Of a stretch of 5,857 bases of DNA, positions 1 through 5,848 are shown piece after piece. Numbering within the stretch: position 1 is the stretch's first letter; each line of letters starts with the position of its first letter. The notes beneath the pieces were generated by a model. It was not told the DNA's origin. It saw only the letters and a list, made by a program, of their open reading frames with translations, and made no database searches. A program made the translations under genes and the position numbers. This stretch comes from an uncultured Bacillota bacterium. GTDB taxonomy: Bacteria; Bacillota_I; Bacilli_A; RF39; UBA660. Location of the stretch: positions 1-5,857 of the forward strand of contig CAMXBB010000094.1 of the NCBI GenBank assembly GCA_947179265.1, read 5' to 3'.

Positions 1-16
1 TATAATATGATATAAT
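1..16 (+). promoter_or_regulatory. Tandem -10 hexamers at left edge, probable promoter for radical SAM gene
   Basis: Two perfect TATAAT hexamers lie at 1-6 and 11-16 inside an imperfect 10-bp tandem repeat. Either could be a sigma-70-type -10 element. The matching -35 element would lie outside the window, so the promoter cannot be fully assessed. If the second hexamer is used, transcription would begin near 22-24, about 46 nt before the chosen start codon at 70. AT-rich sequence makes chance matches common, which keeps confidence moderate. Confidence 0.5.
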
Positions 17-69
17 ATTTTTAAATGAGAGTATACTCTTTGAACTATTTTTTTTGGTGGAAGTGGATT

Positions 70-915
70 ATGAAAAAATTAGATGTTAGTTATATGTATC
101 TAGAACTCACACGAAGATGTACATTACAATGTGCTCATTGTCTAAGAGGCGATCGTCAAAACATTGATATGAGTGAAGAAATACTAGATAATGCTTTAAA
201 AGATGTTGTTCATATCCATGAATTAGATTTAGGTGGCGGTGAACCATTACTAGTTCCGGAAAAAATTGAAAGCCTTATAAACAAAATAAAGAGATATGGA
301 ATTAGAGTAGATAAAATTAGTTTTACGACTAATGGAACAGTACTCACTCCAAGAGTTGTAGAGCTTATAAAAGAGTTACAGCAAATAGCATCTCTTAATG
401 TCAGACTTTCTCATGATAAATTTCATTTATTAGAAATTTATATAAAGAAATTAGTTGAAAGAGTAGATCAAAATACTGAATTACTCACGGAGATGTTAGG
501 ATATAATCCTAAGGATAAAGATTTTGCGATGGATGATGGAACTATAAGTCGTATTGGAAGAGCTAAATTATTAACTCAAGAAGATATCGATGCAATTAAC
601 AAATGGCTTACTCCAACACAATATCATATATCATATTATGGAGGTCCCAATACTTTAGATGTAGTTAGAATGTATGATTGGGATAAAGATATTGTCCAAG
701 TATGTGGAAGTGTAGTAATAAGCGCAACAGGTTTTTTAACTCAACTGGATAGAGAGTATGAACTTGAAGACAAAGGGCCAATTTTTAGAATAAACATTAA
801 AGATAAATCTTTACTTTCTGCTTTAGTTCAATATGAAGAAAAGTATAGGGAGTCCTTAGGTGATGAAGAATACAAAGAATATCGCGAAGAAATAGATAGT
901 AAATATAATAAGTAA
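70..915 (+). CDS. Radical SAM domain protein
   Basis: A 281-aa radical SAM enzyme. Such proteins bind a [4Fe-4S] cluster and cleave S-adenosylmethionine to start radical chemistry. Visible motifs: the cluster-binding CxxxCxxC at residues 17-24 (C17, C21, C24), the SAM-contacting GGGEP at 55-59, the TTNG strand motif at 86-89, and a strand ending SHDKFH at 114-119 resembling the later barrel-strand motif of several radical SAM families. The C-terminal part (from about residue 215) has a Cys-Gly followed by an ISATGF strand, like the start of a SPASM/twitch domain, but the further cysteines needed for an auxiliary cluster are absent. The frame is open from an ATG at 25, giving 15 extra residues. 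I chose 70 because GGTGGAAG (56-63) precedes it, the extension is an unlikely Trp/Phe-rich stretch, and 25 lies almost at the predicted transcription start. The MazG-like gene follows after 26 bp. Substrate unknown; not recognisable as viperin, QueE or an activase. Confidence 0.88.
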   Translation: MKKLDVSYMYLELTRRCTLQCAHCLRGDRQNIDMSEEILDNALKDVVHIHELDLGGGEPLLVPEKIESLINKIKRYGIRVDKISFTTNGTVLTPRVVELIKELQQIASLNVRLSHDKFHLLEIYIKKLVERVDQNTELLTEMLGYNPKDKDFAMDDGTISRIGRAKLLTQEDIDAINKWLTPTQYHISYYGGPNTLDVVRMYDWDKDIVQVCGSVVISATGFLTQLDREYELEDKGPIFRINIKDKSLLSALVQYEEKYRESLGDEEYKEYREEIDSKYNK

Positions 916-927
916 ATCAATATTGAT

Positions 928-934
928 AGGAGGT
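928..934 (+). promoter_or_regulatory. Consensus Shine-Dalgarno for MazG-like gene
   Basis: AGGAGGT lies 7 nt before the ATG at 942. It is a full match to the anti-Shine-Dalgarno core, fixes that start, and indicates independent, efficient translation initiation even though the gene is probably cotranscribed with the radical SAM gene. Confidence 0.8.
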
Positions 935-941
935 CTAATTT

Positions 942-1250
942 ATGACTGAAATAACTTTAAGAGAACTTCAAAAAGTGATTACCAAAATAGATCATAAAAA
1001 TAATTCAATAGATAAATATTTTTATAAGTTAACGGAAGAGGTTGGAGAGCTTGCTCAAGTAATTAGAAAAGATAAAAGATTAGCTAATAGTGAAAGTATA
1101 AAGGATACTGTTGAAGAAGAATTATATGATGTCCTTTATTATGTAATATGCCTAGCCAATATGTATGAGATTGATTTGACCGCTTGTGCCGAGCTTAAAG
1201 AGAAATTAAACTCTGATAAATATGGAAGGAAGAGTATCTTTGATGAATAA
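942..1250 (+). CDS. MazG-like nucleotide pyrophosphohydrolase
   Basis: A 102-aa all-helical protein matching the small, single-domain MazG-like/all-alpha NTP pyrophosphohydrolase pattern. The Mg-binding signature EExxE is at residues 32-36 (E32, E33, E36), followed by the second-helix ExxD at 60-63 (E60, D63), a spacing normal for the family. Family members hydrolyse (d)NTPs to NMP and pyrophosphate and are often credited with removing non-canonical nucleotides; the specific substrate cannot be read from sequence. It is much shorter than two-domain MazG, as expected for the stand-alone class that works as a dimer or tetramer. It sits 26 bp behind the radical SAM gene with a perfect Shine-Dalgarno, so cotranscription is likely. 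The acidic and hydrophobic core is intact with no sign of decay. Confidence 0.85.
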   Translation: MTEITLRELQKVITKIDHKNNSIDKYFYKLTEEVGELAQVIRKDKRLANSESIKDTVEEELYDVLYYVICLANMYEIDLTACAELKEKLNSDKYGRKSIFDE

Positions 1251-1254
1251 TAAT

Positions 1255-1297
1255 GTTAGATATGAATGATGCAATTATATTGCACAGATTATCTAAT
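1255..1297. repeat. Nested inverted repeat between MazG-like and Nudix genes
   Basis: An outer 7-bp perfect inverted repeat, TTAGATA (1256-1262) with TATCTAA (1290-1296), extendable by a G-T pair, encloses an inner 6-bp one, TGCAAT (1270-1275) with ATTGCA (1279-1284), around a 3-nt centre. An asymmetric interior loop (7 and 5 nt) separates them. It begins 5 bp after the MazG-like stop codon. No run of T follows, so it is not a standard intrinsic terminator. It could be an operator, a weak RNA stem affecting message processing, or chance in AT-rich DNA. Confidence 0.4.
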
Positions 1298-1378
1298 TAA
1301 AAAATTTTAGGTAAAAAACTTTCAGAAATAGATAACAATATTTATTAAAAGATTATAAGAATTAGTAGGAGAAGTAAT

Positions 1379-1843
1379 ATGACAAAAGAAAGAATAGCAC
1401 ATTTAGATTCAGCAGCTTGTTATTTAAGACAAGACAATAAAGTTTTAATGCTTAAATTTACAAAGAAATGGGGACAAGTATATGCTCCACCAGGTGGAAA
1501 ATTTGAAGAAGGAGAAACTCCATTAGATTGCGTTACAAGAGAGTTTTACGAAGAAACTGGATTACGTTTAATTAATCCCAGATTACAAGGTATGTCTTAT
1601 TGGAAAGATACAGCAGAAGGAATAATATTTATTTTTACAGCAGAGGAGTATGAAGGAGATCTTTTGGAAATTTCTTCAGAAGGAAAGCTGGAATGGATTG
1701 CTATAGAAGATTTACCAAAGCTAAAACAATTTGAACAAAATGAAAGATTTACTTCTTATCTATTTAAAGATGAAATATTTGAAGCAAAATTTAAATTAGA
1801 TGATAAATGTTCAGTGTTAGATTATGAAATTAGAAAAGTATAA
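1379..1843 (+). CDS. Nudix hydrolase (MutT-like)
   Basis: A 154-aa Nudix-family hydrolase. The Nudix box GX5EX7REUXEEXGU is complete at residues 40-62: G40, E46, R54-E55, E58-E59 and G61-L62, where the glutamates bind the catalytic divalent metal. It is preceded by an APPGG turn (36-40) and followed by a strand ending LEWIAIEDLP (104-113), typical of the beta-sheet framework in MutT-like members. Such enzymes cleave nucleoside diphosphates linked to another moiety. An 8-oxo-dGTP or other nucleotide sanitising role is plausible from the overall layout and length but not proven, because Nudix substrate preference is poorly predicted by the box. AGGAG at 1367-1371 sits 7 nt before the ATG and supports this start. 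I see no convincing promoter of its own in the 128-bp gap upstream, so it may be read from the upstream genes. Confidence 0.9.
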   Translation: MTKERIAHLDSAACYLRQDNKVLMLKFTKKWGQVYAPPGGKFEEGETPLDCVTREFYEETGLRLINPRLQGMSYWKDTAEGIIFIFTAEEYEGDLLEISSEGKLEWIAIEDLPKLKQFEQNERFTSYLFKDEIFEAKFKLDDKCSVLDYEIRKV

Positions 1844-1891
1844 AAAAGAATAATAGCTGATAAATCTTTTGATAGTTAAAATTATTAAAAA

Positions 1892-1920
1892 TTGACACTA
1901 TTAATTGATTATGCTATTAT
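1892..1920 (+). promoter_or_regulatory. Near-consensus extended -10 promoter for the 326-aa protein gene
   Basis: The -35 element TTGACA (1892-1897) is perfect. A 17-bp spacer (1898-1914) leads to the -10 element TATTAT (1915-1920), which has one mismatch, and TGC immediately before it supplies the extended -10 TGn motif. Transcription should start around 1927, giving a leader of about 27 nt before the TTG start codon. It is the strongest promoter seen in the window and suggests constitutive vegetative-sigma transcription. Confidence 0.85.
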
Positions 1921-1937
1921 ACCTCTTATCTAAAAAG

Positions 1938-1945
1938 AAAAGGGG
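1938..1945 (+). promoter_or_regulatory. Shine-Dalgarno deciding a TTG start
   Basis: A purine run with core AAAGGGG lies 8-9 nt before TTG at 1954. No ATG or GTG in this frame lies near it, and the next in-frame ATG would remove about 19 residues and has no comparable site. This supports the rare TTG as the true start. Confidence 0.7.
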
Positions 1946-1953
1946 TTTTTTAG

Positions 1954-2934
1954 TTGGAAAAAATTAGAACAGAAGTAGATTTTATAAATAAGTTAAATGA
2001 TATAGGAGAAATGTTTGGCGTAAGATTTTATCTTAGAGGAAGAGACGTCTATATGACTGACGCAGAAGGTAAACAAGTCAAAATGCAAAACAATGGAAGT
2101 CATTATTCTGGAAAGATTAATGGTAAAGAAATAGGTTTTAATTATATATATTCAGAGCATTGTTTTAGTACTAGTGTTTTAATTGAAGTATTTGCAAATG
2201 ATGGCAAAAAAAGAGATTTCTGTCGTATAGAACAAGAATTAAGACCGCAATCAGGAATAAGGGCATATCCTTCATTTATGTATAATAGTTTTCAAAATGG
2301 TAAAACATATTTATTCTATTCAAATTCATTCTTAATTGAAACTATAATAACTAGTGGAATGAATACTCATATGTTTGAAGCGGTAAAAAAATATGAAAAT
2401 GATGGTAATATTAAATCAGTTGATAGAGTAACTGCAAGATTTGCTAAACCAGATATCTCACGTTTCCTATGTGGTGTTGATGATGGTGAAGGAGCAATTT
2501 ATCCGCAAGCAGAATTTGAAATGTATAAAGGAGCTAAAGGACATCATTATAAGTTATGGGTTTTAGCAGGAAATTGTAGAATATATCAAGCAATAACAGG
2601 TATGTATAAATATGATCCAGAAGGTTTTTATGCTATGGTTCCATTTTTCAAACGTGAATGTAAGGGTGAAGACCAATATATAGAAGATGTTCATCCACTT
2701 ACACAAGAAGCTTGGAATAACTTATTATTATCAATAATTCAAAATAAAGGTGCTATTTCATGTTTTGAAGAAACAATGAAATATTGTGATAAATCAATAG
2801 CTAGTTCATTCATATATGAAAACTATGCATCATTAATCGATGCTGTTAGAGGATTACAAGCTAGTGGTGTTACCGTGGAAAAACCATTTGGCAAAATTCT
2901 TCAAAATAGCATTCCAAGAATTGAAGATAAATAA
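1954..2934 (+). CDS. Uncharacterised 326-aa protein
   Basis: I do not recognise this protein. It is 326 aa, starts with TTG, and has no signal peptide, no membrane-length hydrophobic segment and no nucleotide-binding loop, so it is probably cytoplasmic. Residues 1-21 look like a helix. About 22-135 looks rich in short beta strands with many aromatic residues. The middle contains an acidic turn, GVDDGEG (174-180), and a hydrophobic strand around 200-214. The last third (about 248-305) looks helical. There are seven cysteines (70, 90, 173, 208, 236, 270, 278) but no CxxC zinc knuckle. It has its own strong promoter and a strong Shine-Dalgarno, and ends in a hairpin terminator shared with the convergent transpeptidase gene, so it appears monocistronic. 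The intact long frame, coding-like composition and dedicated signals argue it is real. No function is proposed. Confidence 0.85.
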   Translation: MEKIRTEVDFINKLNDIGEMFGVRFYLRGRDVYMTDAEGKQVKMQNNGSHYSGKINGKEIGFNYIYSEHCFSTSVLIEVFANDGKKRDFCRIEQELRPQSGIRAYPSFMYNSFQNGKTYLFYSNSFLIETIITSGMNTHMFEAVKKYENDGNIKSVDRVTARFAKPDISRFLCGVDDGEGAIYPQAEFEMYKGAKGHHYKLWVLAGNCRIYQAITGMYKYDPEGFYAMVPFFKRECKGEDQYIEDVHPLTQEAWNNLLLSIIQNKGAISCFEETMKYCDKSIASSFIYENYASLIDAVRGLQASGVTVEKPFGKILQNSIPRIEDK

Positions 2935-2962
2935 AAAATATCAGAATTTATTCTGATATTTT
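2935..2962. terminator. Bidirectional intrinsic terminator between convergent genes
   Basis: A perfect 12-bp stem, AAAATATCAGAA (2935-2946) and TTCTGATATTTT (2951-2962), closes a 4-nt TTTA loop. It is flanked by T-rich sequence on the right and A-rich sequence on the left, so each strand reads a hairpin ending in a U-rich tail. It begins directly after the TAA of the 326-aa gene, and its right end overlaps the stop codon of the minus-strand transpeptidase gene (2961-2963). The stem holds only two G-C pairs, but its length and position make bidirectional termination likely. Confidence 0.85.
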
Positions 2963-4226
2963 ATTTATGCACTAATACTTTAGTACCAACTTCTACAGTA
3001 TCATATATCTCTCCAGTATTTTCAGGAGGGACATTAACACATCCATGACTTCCGCTAGTTTTATAGTAATTCTTTCCAAATACTTTTCTCCAATTAGCAT
3101 CGTGTAACCCGTATCCTAAATAGAATGGCATCCAATATTCTACATAGCTTCGATAACCTGGACCTCTAAGATATGTTTTTCTTGCTTTACTTTGAATACT
3201 AAATAATCCATAAGGTGTATCATATACTCCTTCAGTTCCTGATGTAATTTCTACTTCTAATAAAATTACATTACCATCATATAATGTTAATGTTTGATCA
3301 CTTATATCTACTACAATAAATATTCCTGTTAATTCTTCAGTGGATTGTTTAGATATGTATCCAATTTGATTATTACATCTAACTTTGTACCAATCTCCTT
3401 CTTCACTTAATACTTCACAAGCTTCCGTTTTACTCATGTCATATAAGACAGTACTTTCATCATTGGGTTCTTCTTTCAATCCAATAGCTTTAGTTACATA
3501 TACTACTTTAATAAAGTCATTACGATAATTATGAATTGGATCTTTGAAATCAGTAAACTCACCAGATACATAACCAACTTTTCCATTATATCTTACTAGG
3601 TACCAACCATCATCCAAGTAATCTAAATATTCTAATTTAGTTCCTTTATCTAATGTATCAATTTTATCACTCTCTGTTGAAGCTTCAGTTCTAAAATTAA
3701 CACTACTAGTAGCATAAACAAATTTATGAATTATATCTCCTTTAGAAGTTTTTTCTTCTGCTGGAGTATAACTGACATAGTCGCCTGATAAACATCCGAT
3801 TGTATCATCTACTTTTACGATGAACCAGTTATTATCAGTAATACCAATTACCTCAGCTTCAGTACCTTTCTTTAAAGTCTTAATAACTTTATATTTTGTT
3901 GTAGGTCCTGTTCTAAAGTTTAAGTTAGATGTAGTTTTGATTGTTCCACCAAGTTCATAAATATTAAATTCACTATTGTATTCTAATTCATCTAGGTTGT
4001 TTGACTTTACAAGTTCTACTGAATTATTATTTATAACCATATCATACTCATCATTGAATTTATAAACTCCTTTATTCATAAAGTTACTTTTTATACTGCT
4101 ATATACTTTTTTAGAGTCTATGTCTTGTGCATTACTAACACTAAATGCACCTAAAGAAAAACTTAATGATGCTGCTAGAGCTAGTGATATTAATCTTCTT
4201 TTAATATTTAAATTTTTTATTTTCAT
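2961..4226 (-). CDS. Secreted L,D-transpeptidase (YkuD) with three SH3-like domains
   Basis: A 421-aa exported cell-wall enzyme. YkuD-family L,D-transpeptidases form 3-3 crosslinks or otherwise modify peptidoglycan through a catalytic cysteine. Residues 1-33 are a signal peptide: basic KIKNLNIKRR, a hydrophobic core, then SNA|QD with likely cleavage after A33. Three bacterial SH3-like repeats follow at about 95-153, 168-227 and 239-299. The first two carry the typical VNFR/LNFR strand and all end in an IGxxS or VGYVS strand; the third is more diverged. Such repeats usually bind wall peptides. The YkuD domain spans about 300-421 with TPYG (337-340), GLH (H375) and the catalytic SGSHGCVN (H394, C396), all intact. 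The frame extends to an ATG at 4325, but I chose 4226: AAGGAGGA lies 7 nt upstream, the signal peptide then becomes N-terminal, and the longer form would begin above the predicted promoter. Convergent with the 326-aa gene; divergent from the transglutaminase-like gene. Confidence 0.93.
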   Translation of the reverse strand: MKIKNLNIKRRLISLALAASLSFSLGAFSVSNAQDIDSKKVYSSIKSNFMNKGVYKFNDEYDMVINNNSVELVKSNNLDELEYNSEFNIYELGGTIKTTSNLNFRTGPTTKYKVIKTLKKGTEAEVIGITDNNWFIVKVDDTIGCLSGDYVSYTPAEEKTSKGDIIHKFVYATSSVNFRTEASTESDKIDTLDKGTKLEYLDYLDDGWYLVRYNGKVGYVSGEFTDFKDPIHNYRNDFIKVVYVTKAIGLKEEPNDESTVLYDMSKTEACEVLSEEGDWYKVRCNNQIGYISKQSTEELTGIFIVVDISDQTLTLYDGNVILLEVEITSGTEGVYDTPYGLFSIQSKARKTYLRGPGYRSYVEYWMPFYLGYGLHDANWRKVFGKNYYKTSGSHGCVNVPPENTGEIYDTVEVGTKVLVHK

Positions 4227-4233
4227 CTTTGTT

Positions 4234-4241
4234 TCCTCCTT
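4234..4241 (-). promoter_or_regulatory. Shine-Dalgarno fixing the transpeptidase start
   Basis: Read on the minus strand this is AAGGAGGA, 7 nt before the ATG at 4226. It selects the start that places the signal peptide at the N terminus rather than the upstream in-frame ATG at 4325. Confidence 0.85.
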
Positions 4242-4257
4242 AAACGTATTAAGTTGA

Positions 4258-4286
4258 ATTTTAACATAAATGGTATTAAATAGCAA
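4258..4286 (-). promoter_or_regulatory. Extended -10 promoter for the L,D-transpeptidase gene
   Basis: On the minus strand the -35 is TTGCTA (4286-4281, four of six consensus bases), then a 17-bp spacer, then TAAAAT (4263-4258, five of six) preceded by TGT as an extended -10. Transcription would begin near 4251, about 25 nt before the start codon. The exact 17-bp spacing and the TGn motif compensate for the weaker -35. Confidence 0.65.
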
Positions 4287-4318
4287 AGACTTTTTAGTTA
4301 TAGGGGGTATTACCAATT

Positions 4319-4347
4319 TTGACATTCTTTTATATCTGTGATAGAAT
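4319..4347 (+). promoter_or_regulatory. Extended -10 promoter for the transglutaminase-like gene
   Basis: The perfect -35 TTGACA (4319-4324), a 17-bp spacer (4325-4341) and the -10 TAGAAT (4342-4347) preceded by TGA make a strong vegetative-type promoter. Transcription should start around 4354, about 31 nt before the ATG. It is divergent from the transpeptidase promoter; the two -35 elements are 32 bp apart, so one bound protein could affect both. Confidence 0.82.
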
Positions 4348-4384
4348 ACTCGAACTTGTAAAAATTTATTAAGGGGGAATTTTT

Positions 4385-5848
4385 ATGACAGGAATATTAA
4401 CAATTGTACCAGTTGATGAAGAAGATGAATTTAAATATAATTTATATTTAGATGAAATTGATAAGACATATGAAATAAGAGTAGGAACATCTTTAGATGT
4501 TTCATATAATAGTATTATATCTGACCCTGGAGATTTGGATGAGAACATTTTAAGAGAAATGCATTTTGAACATAATCCAGAAACTTTAAAATTATATGAA
4601 GAGTGTAGAAGGAATTTATTAACATTACTAGCTGATACTGAGTTTGTTGCATTTGATTATAGTATCGAAGAAACATATGATTATATAAAAAGAAATTCAA
4701 TATTAAAAAATAAGAAAATAATAATTAGAAATATTACTGATTTGGATTCAAATGTTGTTCAAAAAATTAAATCTATCTTTGGTGATGATTCATCATGTGT
4801 TTATTTTGTTATGGAAGAAAATGAAAATGTAATAAGTTTCCAAGAATATTGTGATACTATTAATGCAATCGAGAATATTGTAAGAGAAGTAAATAGATTT
4901 AATTTTTCTACTATTGAAAAGATAATGTATGTATATGACTTTGTACGAAATAGAGTATTTGTCGCTGAAAATTCTGATGAAGAAAAATATGTATCCAGAG
5001 ATTTATCATCAGCTTTATTGGGTGAAAAGATTGTATGTATAGGTTATGCTAGAATATTTAAAACTATATTGAATAGATTAGGTATTGAATGTCGTAAAGT
5101 ATATTTGAAGTCATTACAAGATGGAGAAGATGGACATGTAAGAAATGAAATATATATCAAGGATGAAAAATATGGAATTGACGGAGTATATTATTTCGAT
5201 GCTACATGGGATTCAAAAAGAAATACCGAAGATAATAGTTATTTATCATCTTATAGATTTTTTGCTAAGACTAAAGAAGCTATGGATAAATATGATAAAG
5301 GCAGACTAGTTGATGAGGCATTTCCATATTATTCAGATGATATAGTAGAAATATTTGCAGAAACTTCTTTAAATGAACTATCTACTGATATGGTAAAATC
5401 AATAAATCATATAGGAAAAGTATTACTTGGAAAAGGATTTATAAATAGATTTGGATTACCTCCATTTAGTCTTCCAAGTTTTAAAGTAGATAAAGATGAT
5501 GTTTTAAAAAAATTAGAGCCATTGGTTGAATATTTTGATAAACCTTTATCAGCAGATATTCTATTAAGTGTTCTATATAATGTTAGAAAGATGCAATATT
5601 ATTGTGACCCAGAAAGATATCCTTTTAGTTTAGATGATTTTTATACAATTGTTGTTAAGTCTGGATGGGACTTTGATGTTTCATCACGAGAAAGTTTTAT
5701 ATATCTTATATCAACTATAGAAGAAAGAAAAAAGATGAAAGGTGCTCAGATGTTAAGATATTCTGAATCAACTGGTTTAGAAAAAAATATAGAGCAAGTA
5801 AAACTTACTAAAGTGTTAAGATTAATTTCTGATAAAAAAGATAAATAA
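4385..5848 (+). CDS. Transglutaminase-like cysteine-fold protein, cytoplasmic
   Basis: A 487-aa protein with a transglutaminase/protease-like core at about residues 155-300. The catalytic triad is visible in order: C218 in the KIVCIGYARIF segment at the start of a helix, H251 in GHVRNEIYI, and D272 in YYFDATWD. This Cys-His-Asp arrangement is shared by transglutaminases, peptidases and peptide N-glycanase-like enzymes, so the reaction (transamidation or amide hydrolysis) and substrate are not determined. The N-terminal 150 residues are acidic and mixed alpha/beta, and the C-terminal region (about 310-487) looks largely helical; I recognise neither. There is no signal peptide or membrane segment, so it should act in the cytoplasm. 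The start is supported by AAGGGGG (4371-4377) 7 nt upstream and a strong promoter at 4319-4347. The neighbouring transpeptidase is divergent. The gene is complete; only 9 bp follow the stop, so any downstream operon partner is outside the window. Confidence 0.85.
   Translation: MTGILTIVPVDEEDEFKYNLYLDEIDKTYEIRVGTSLDVSYNSIISDPGDLDENILREMHFEHNPETLKLYEECRRNLLTLLADTEFVAFDYSIEETYDYIKRNSILKNKKIIIRNITDLDSNVVQKIKSIFGDDSSCVYFVMEENENVISFQEYCDTINAIENIVREVNRFNFSTIEKIMYVYDFVRNRVFVAENSDEEKYVSRDLSSALLGEKIVCIGYARIFKTILNRLGIECRKVYLKSLQDGEDGHVRNEIYIKDEKYGIDGVYYFDATWDSKRNTEDNSYLSSYRFFAKTKEAMDKYDKGRLVDEAFPYYSDDIVEIFAETSLNELSTDMVKSINHIGKVLLGKGFINRFGLPPFSLPSFKVDKDDVLKKLEPLVEYFDKPLSADILLSVLYNVRKMQYYCDPERYPFSLDDFYTIVVKSGWDFDVSSRESFIYLISTIEERKKMKGAQMLRYSESTGLEKNIEQVKLTKVLRLISDKKDK

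Noticed and set aside
25..69. N-terminal extension of the radical SAM gene from the ATG at 25
   Set aside because: The extra 15 residues are Trp/Phe-rich, the ATG has no Shine-Dalgarno and lies almost at the predicted transcription start. The ATG at 70 fits better.
70..915. Radical SAM protein as a prokaryotic viperin (antiviral ddhNTP synthase)
   Set aside because: The residues around the CxxxCxxC motif do not match the viperin pattern as I know it (the Cys-Asn-x-x-Cys-x-x-Cys-Phe-His type context), so the nucleotide-hydrolase neighbours alone do not justify the call.
1253..1300. A 15-residue open frame after the MazG-like gene
   Set aside because: Too short and without a proper ribosome binding site; it overlaps the inverted repeat and is best noted only as a possible remnant.
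1849..1886. Possible terminator after the Nudix gene (AATAAT paired with ATTATT)
   Set aside because: Only 6 A-T pairs at the ends with a poorly paired 26-nt interior; too weak to call as a terminator.
4227..4325. N-terminal extension of the L,D-transpeptidase from the ATG at 4325
   Set aside because: It would bury the signal peptide 33 residues in, and would cross the predicted promoter and a perfect Shine-Dalgarno that serve the ATG at 4226.
4515..4700. A 61-codon open frame on the minus strand inside the transglutaminase-like gene
   Set aside because: It lies wholly within a well-supported gene, has no ribosome binding site that I can see, and its translation is low-complexity and not protein-like; it is a shadow of the real frame.
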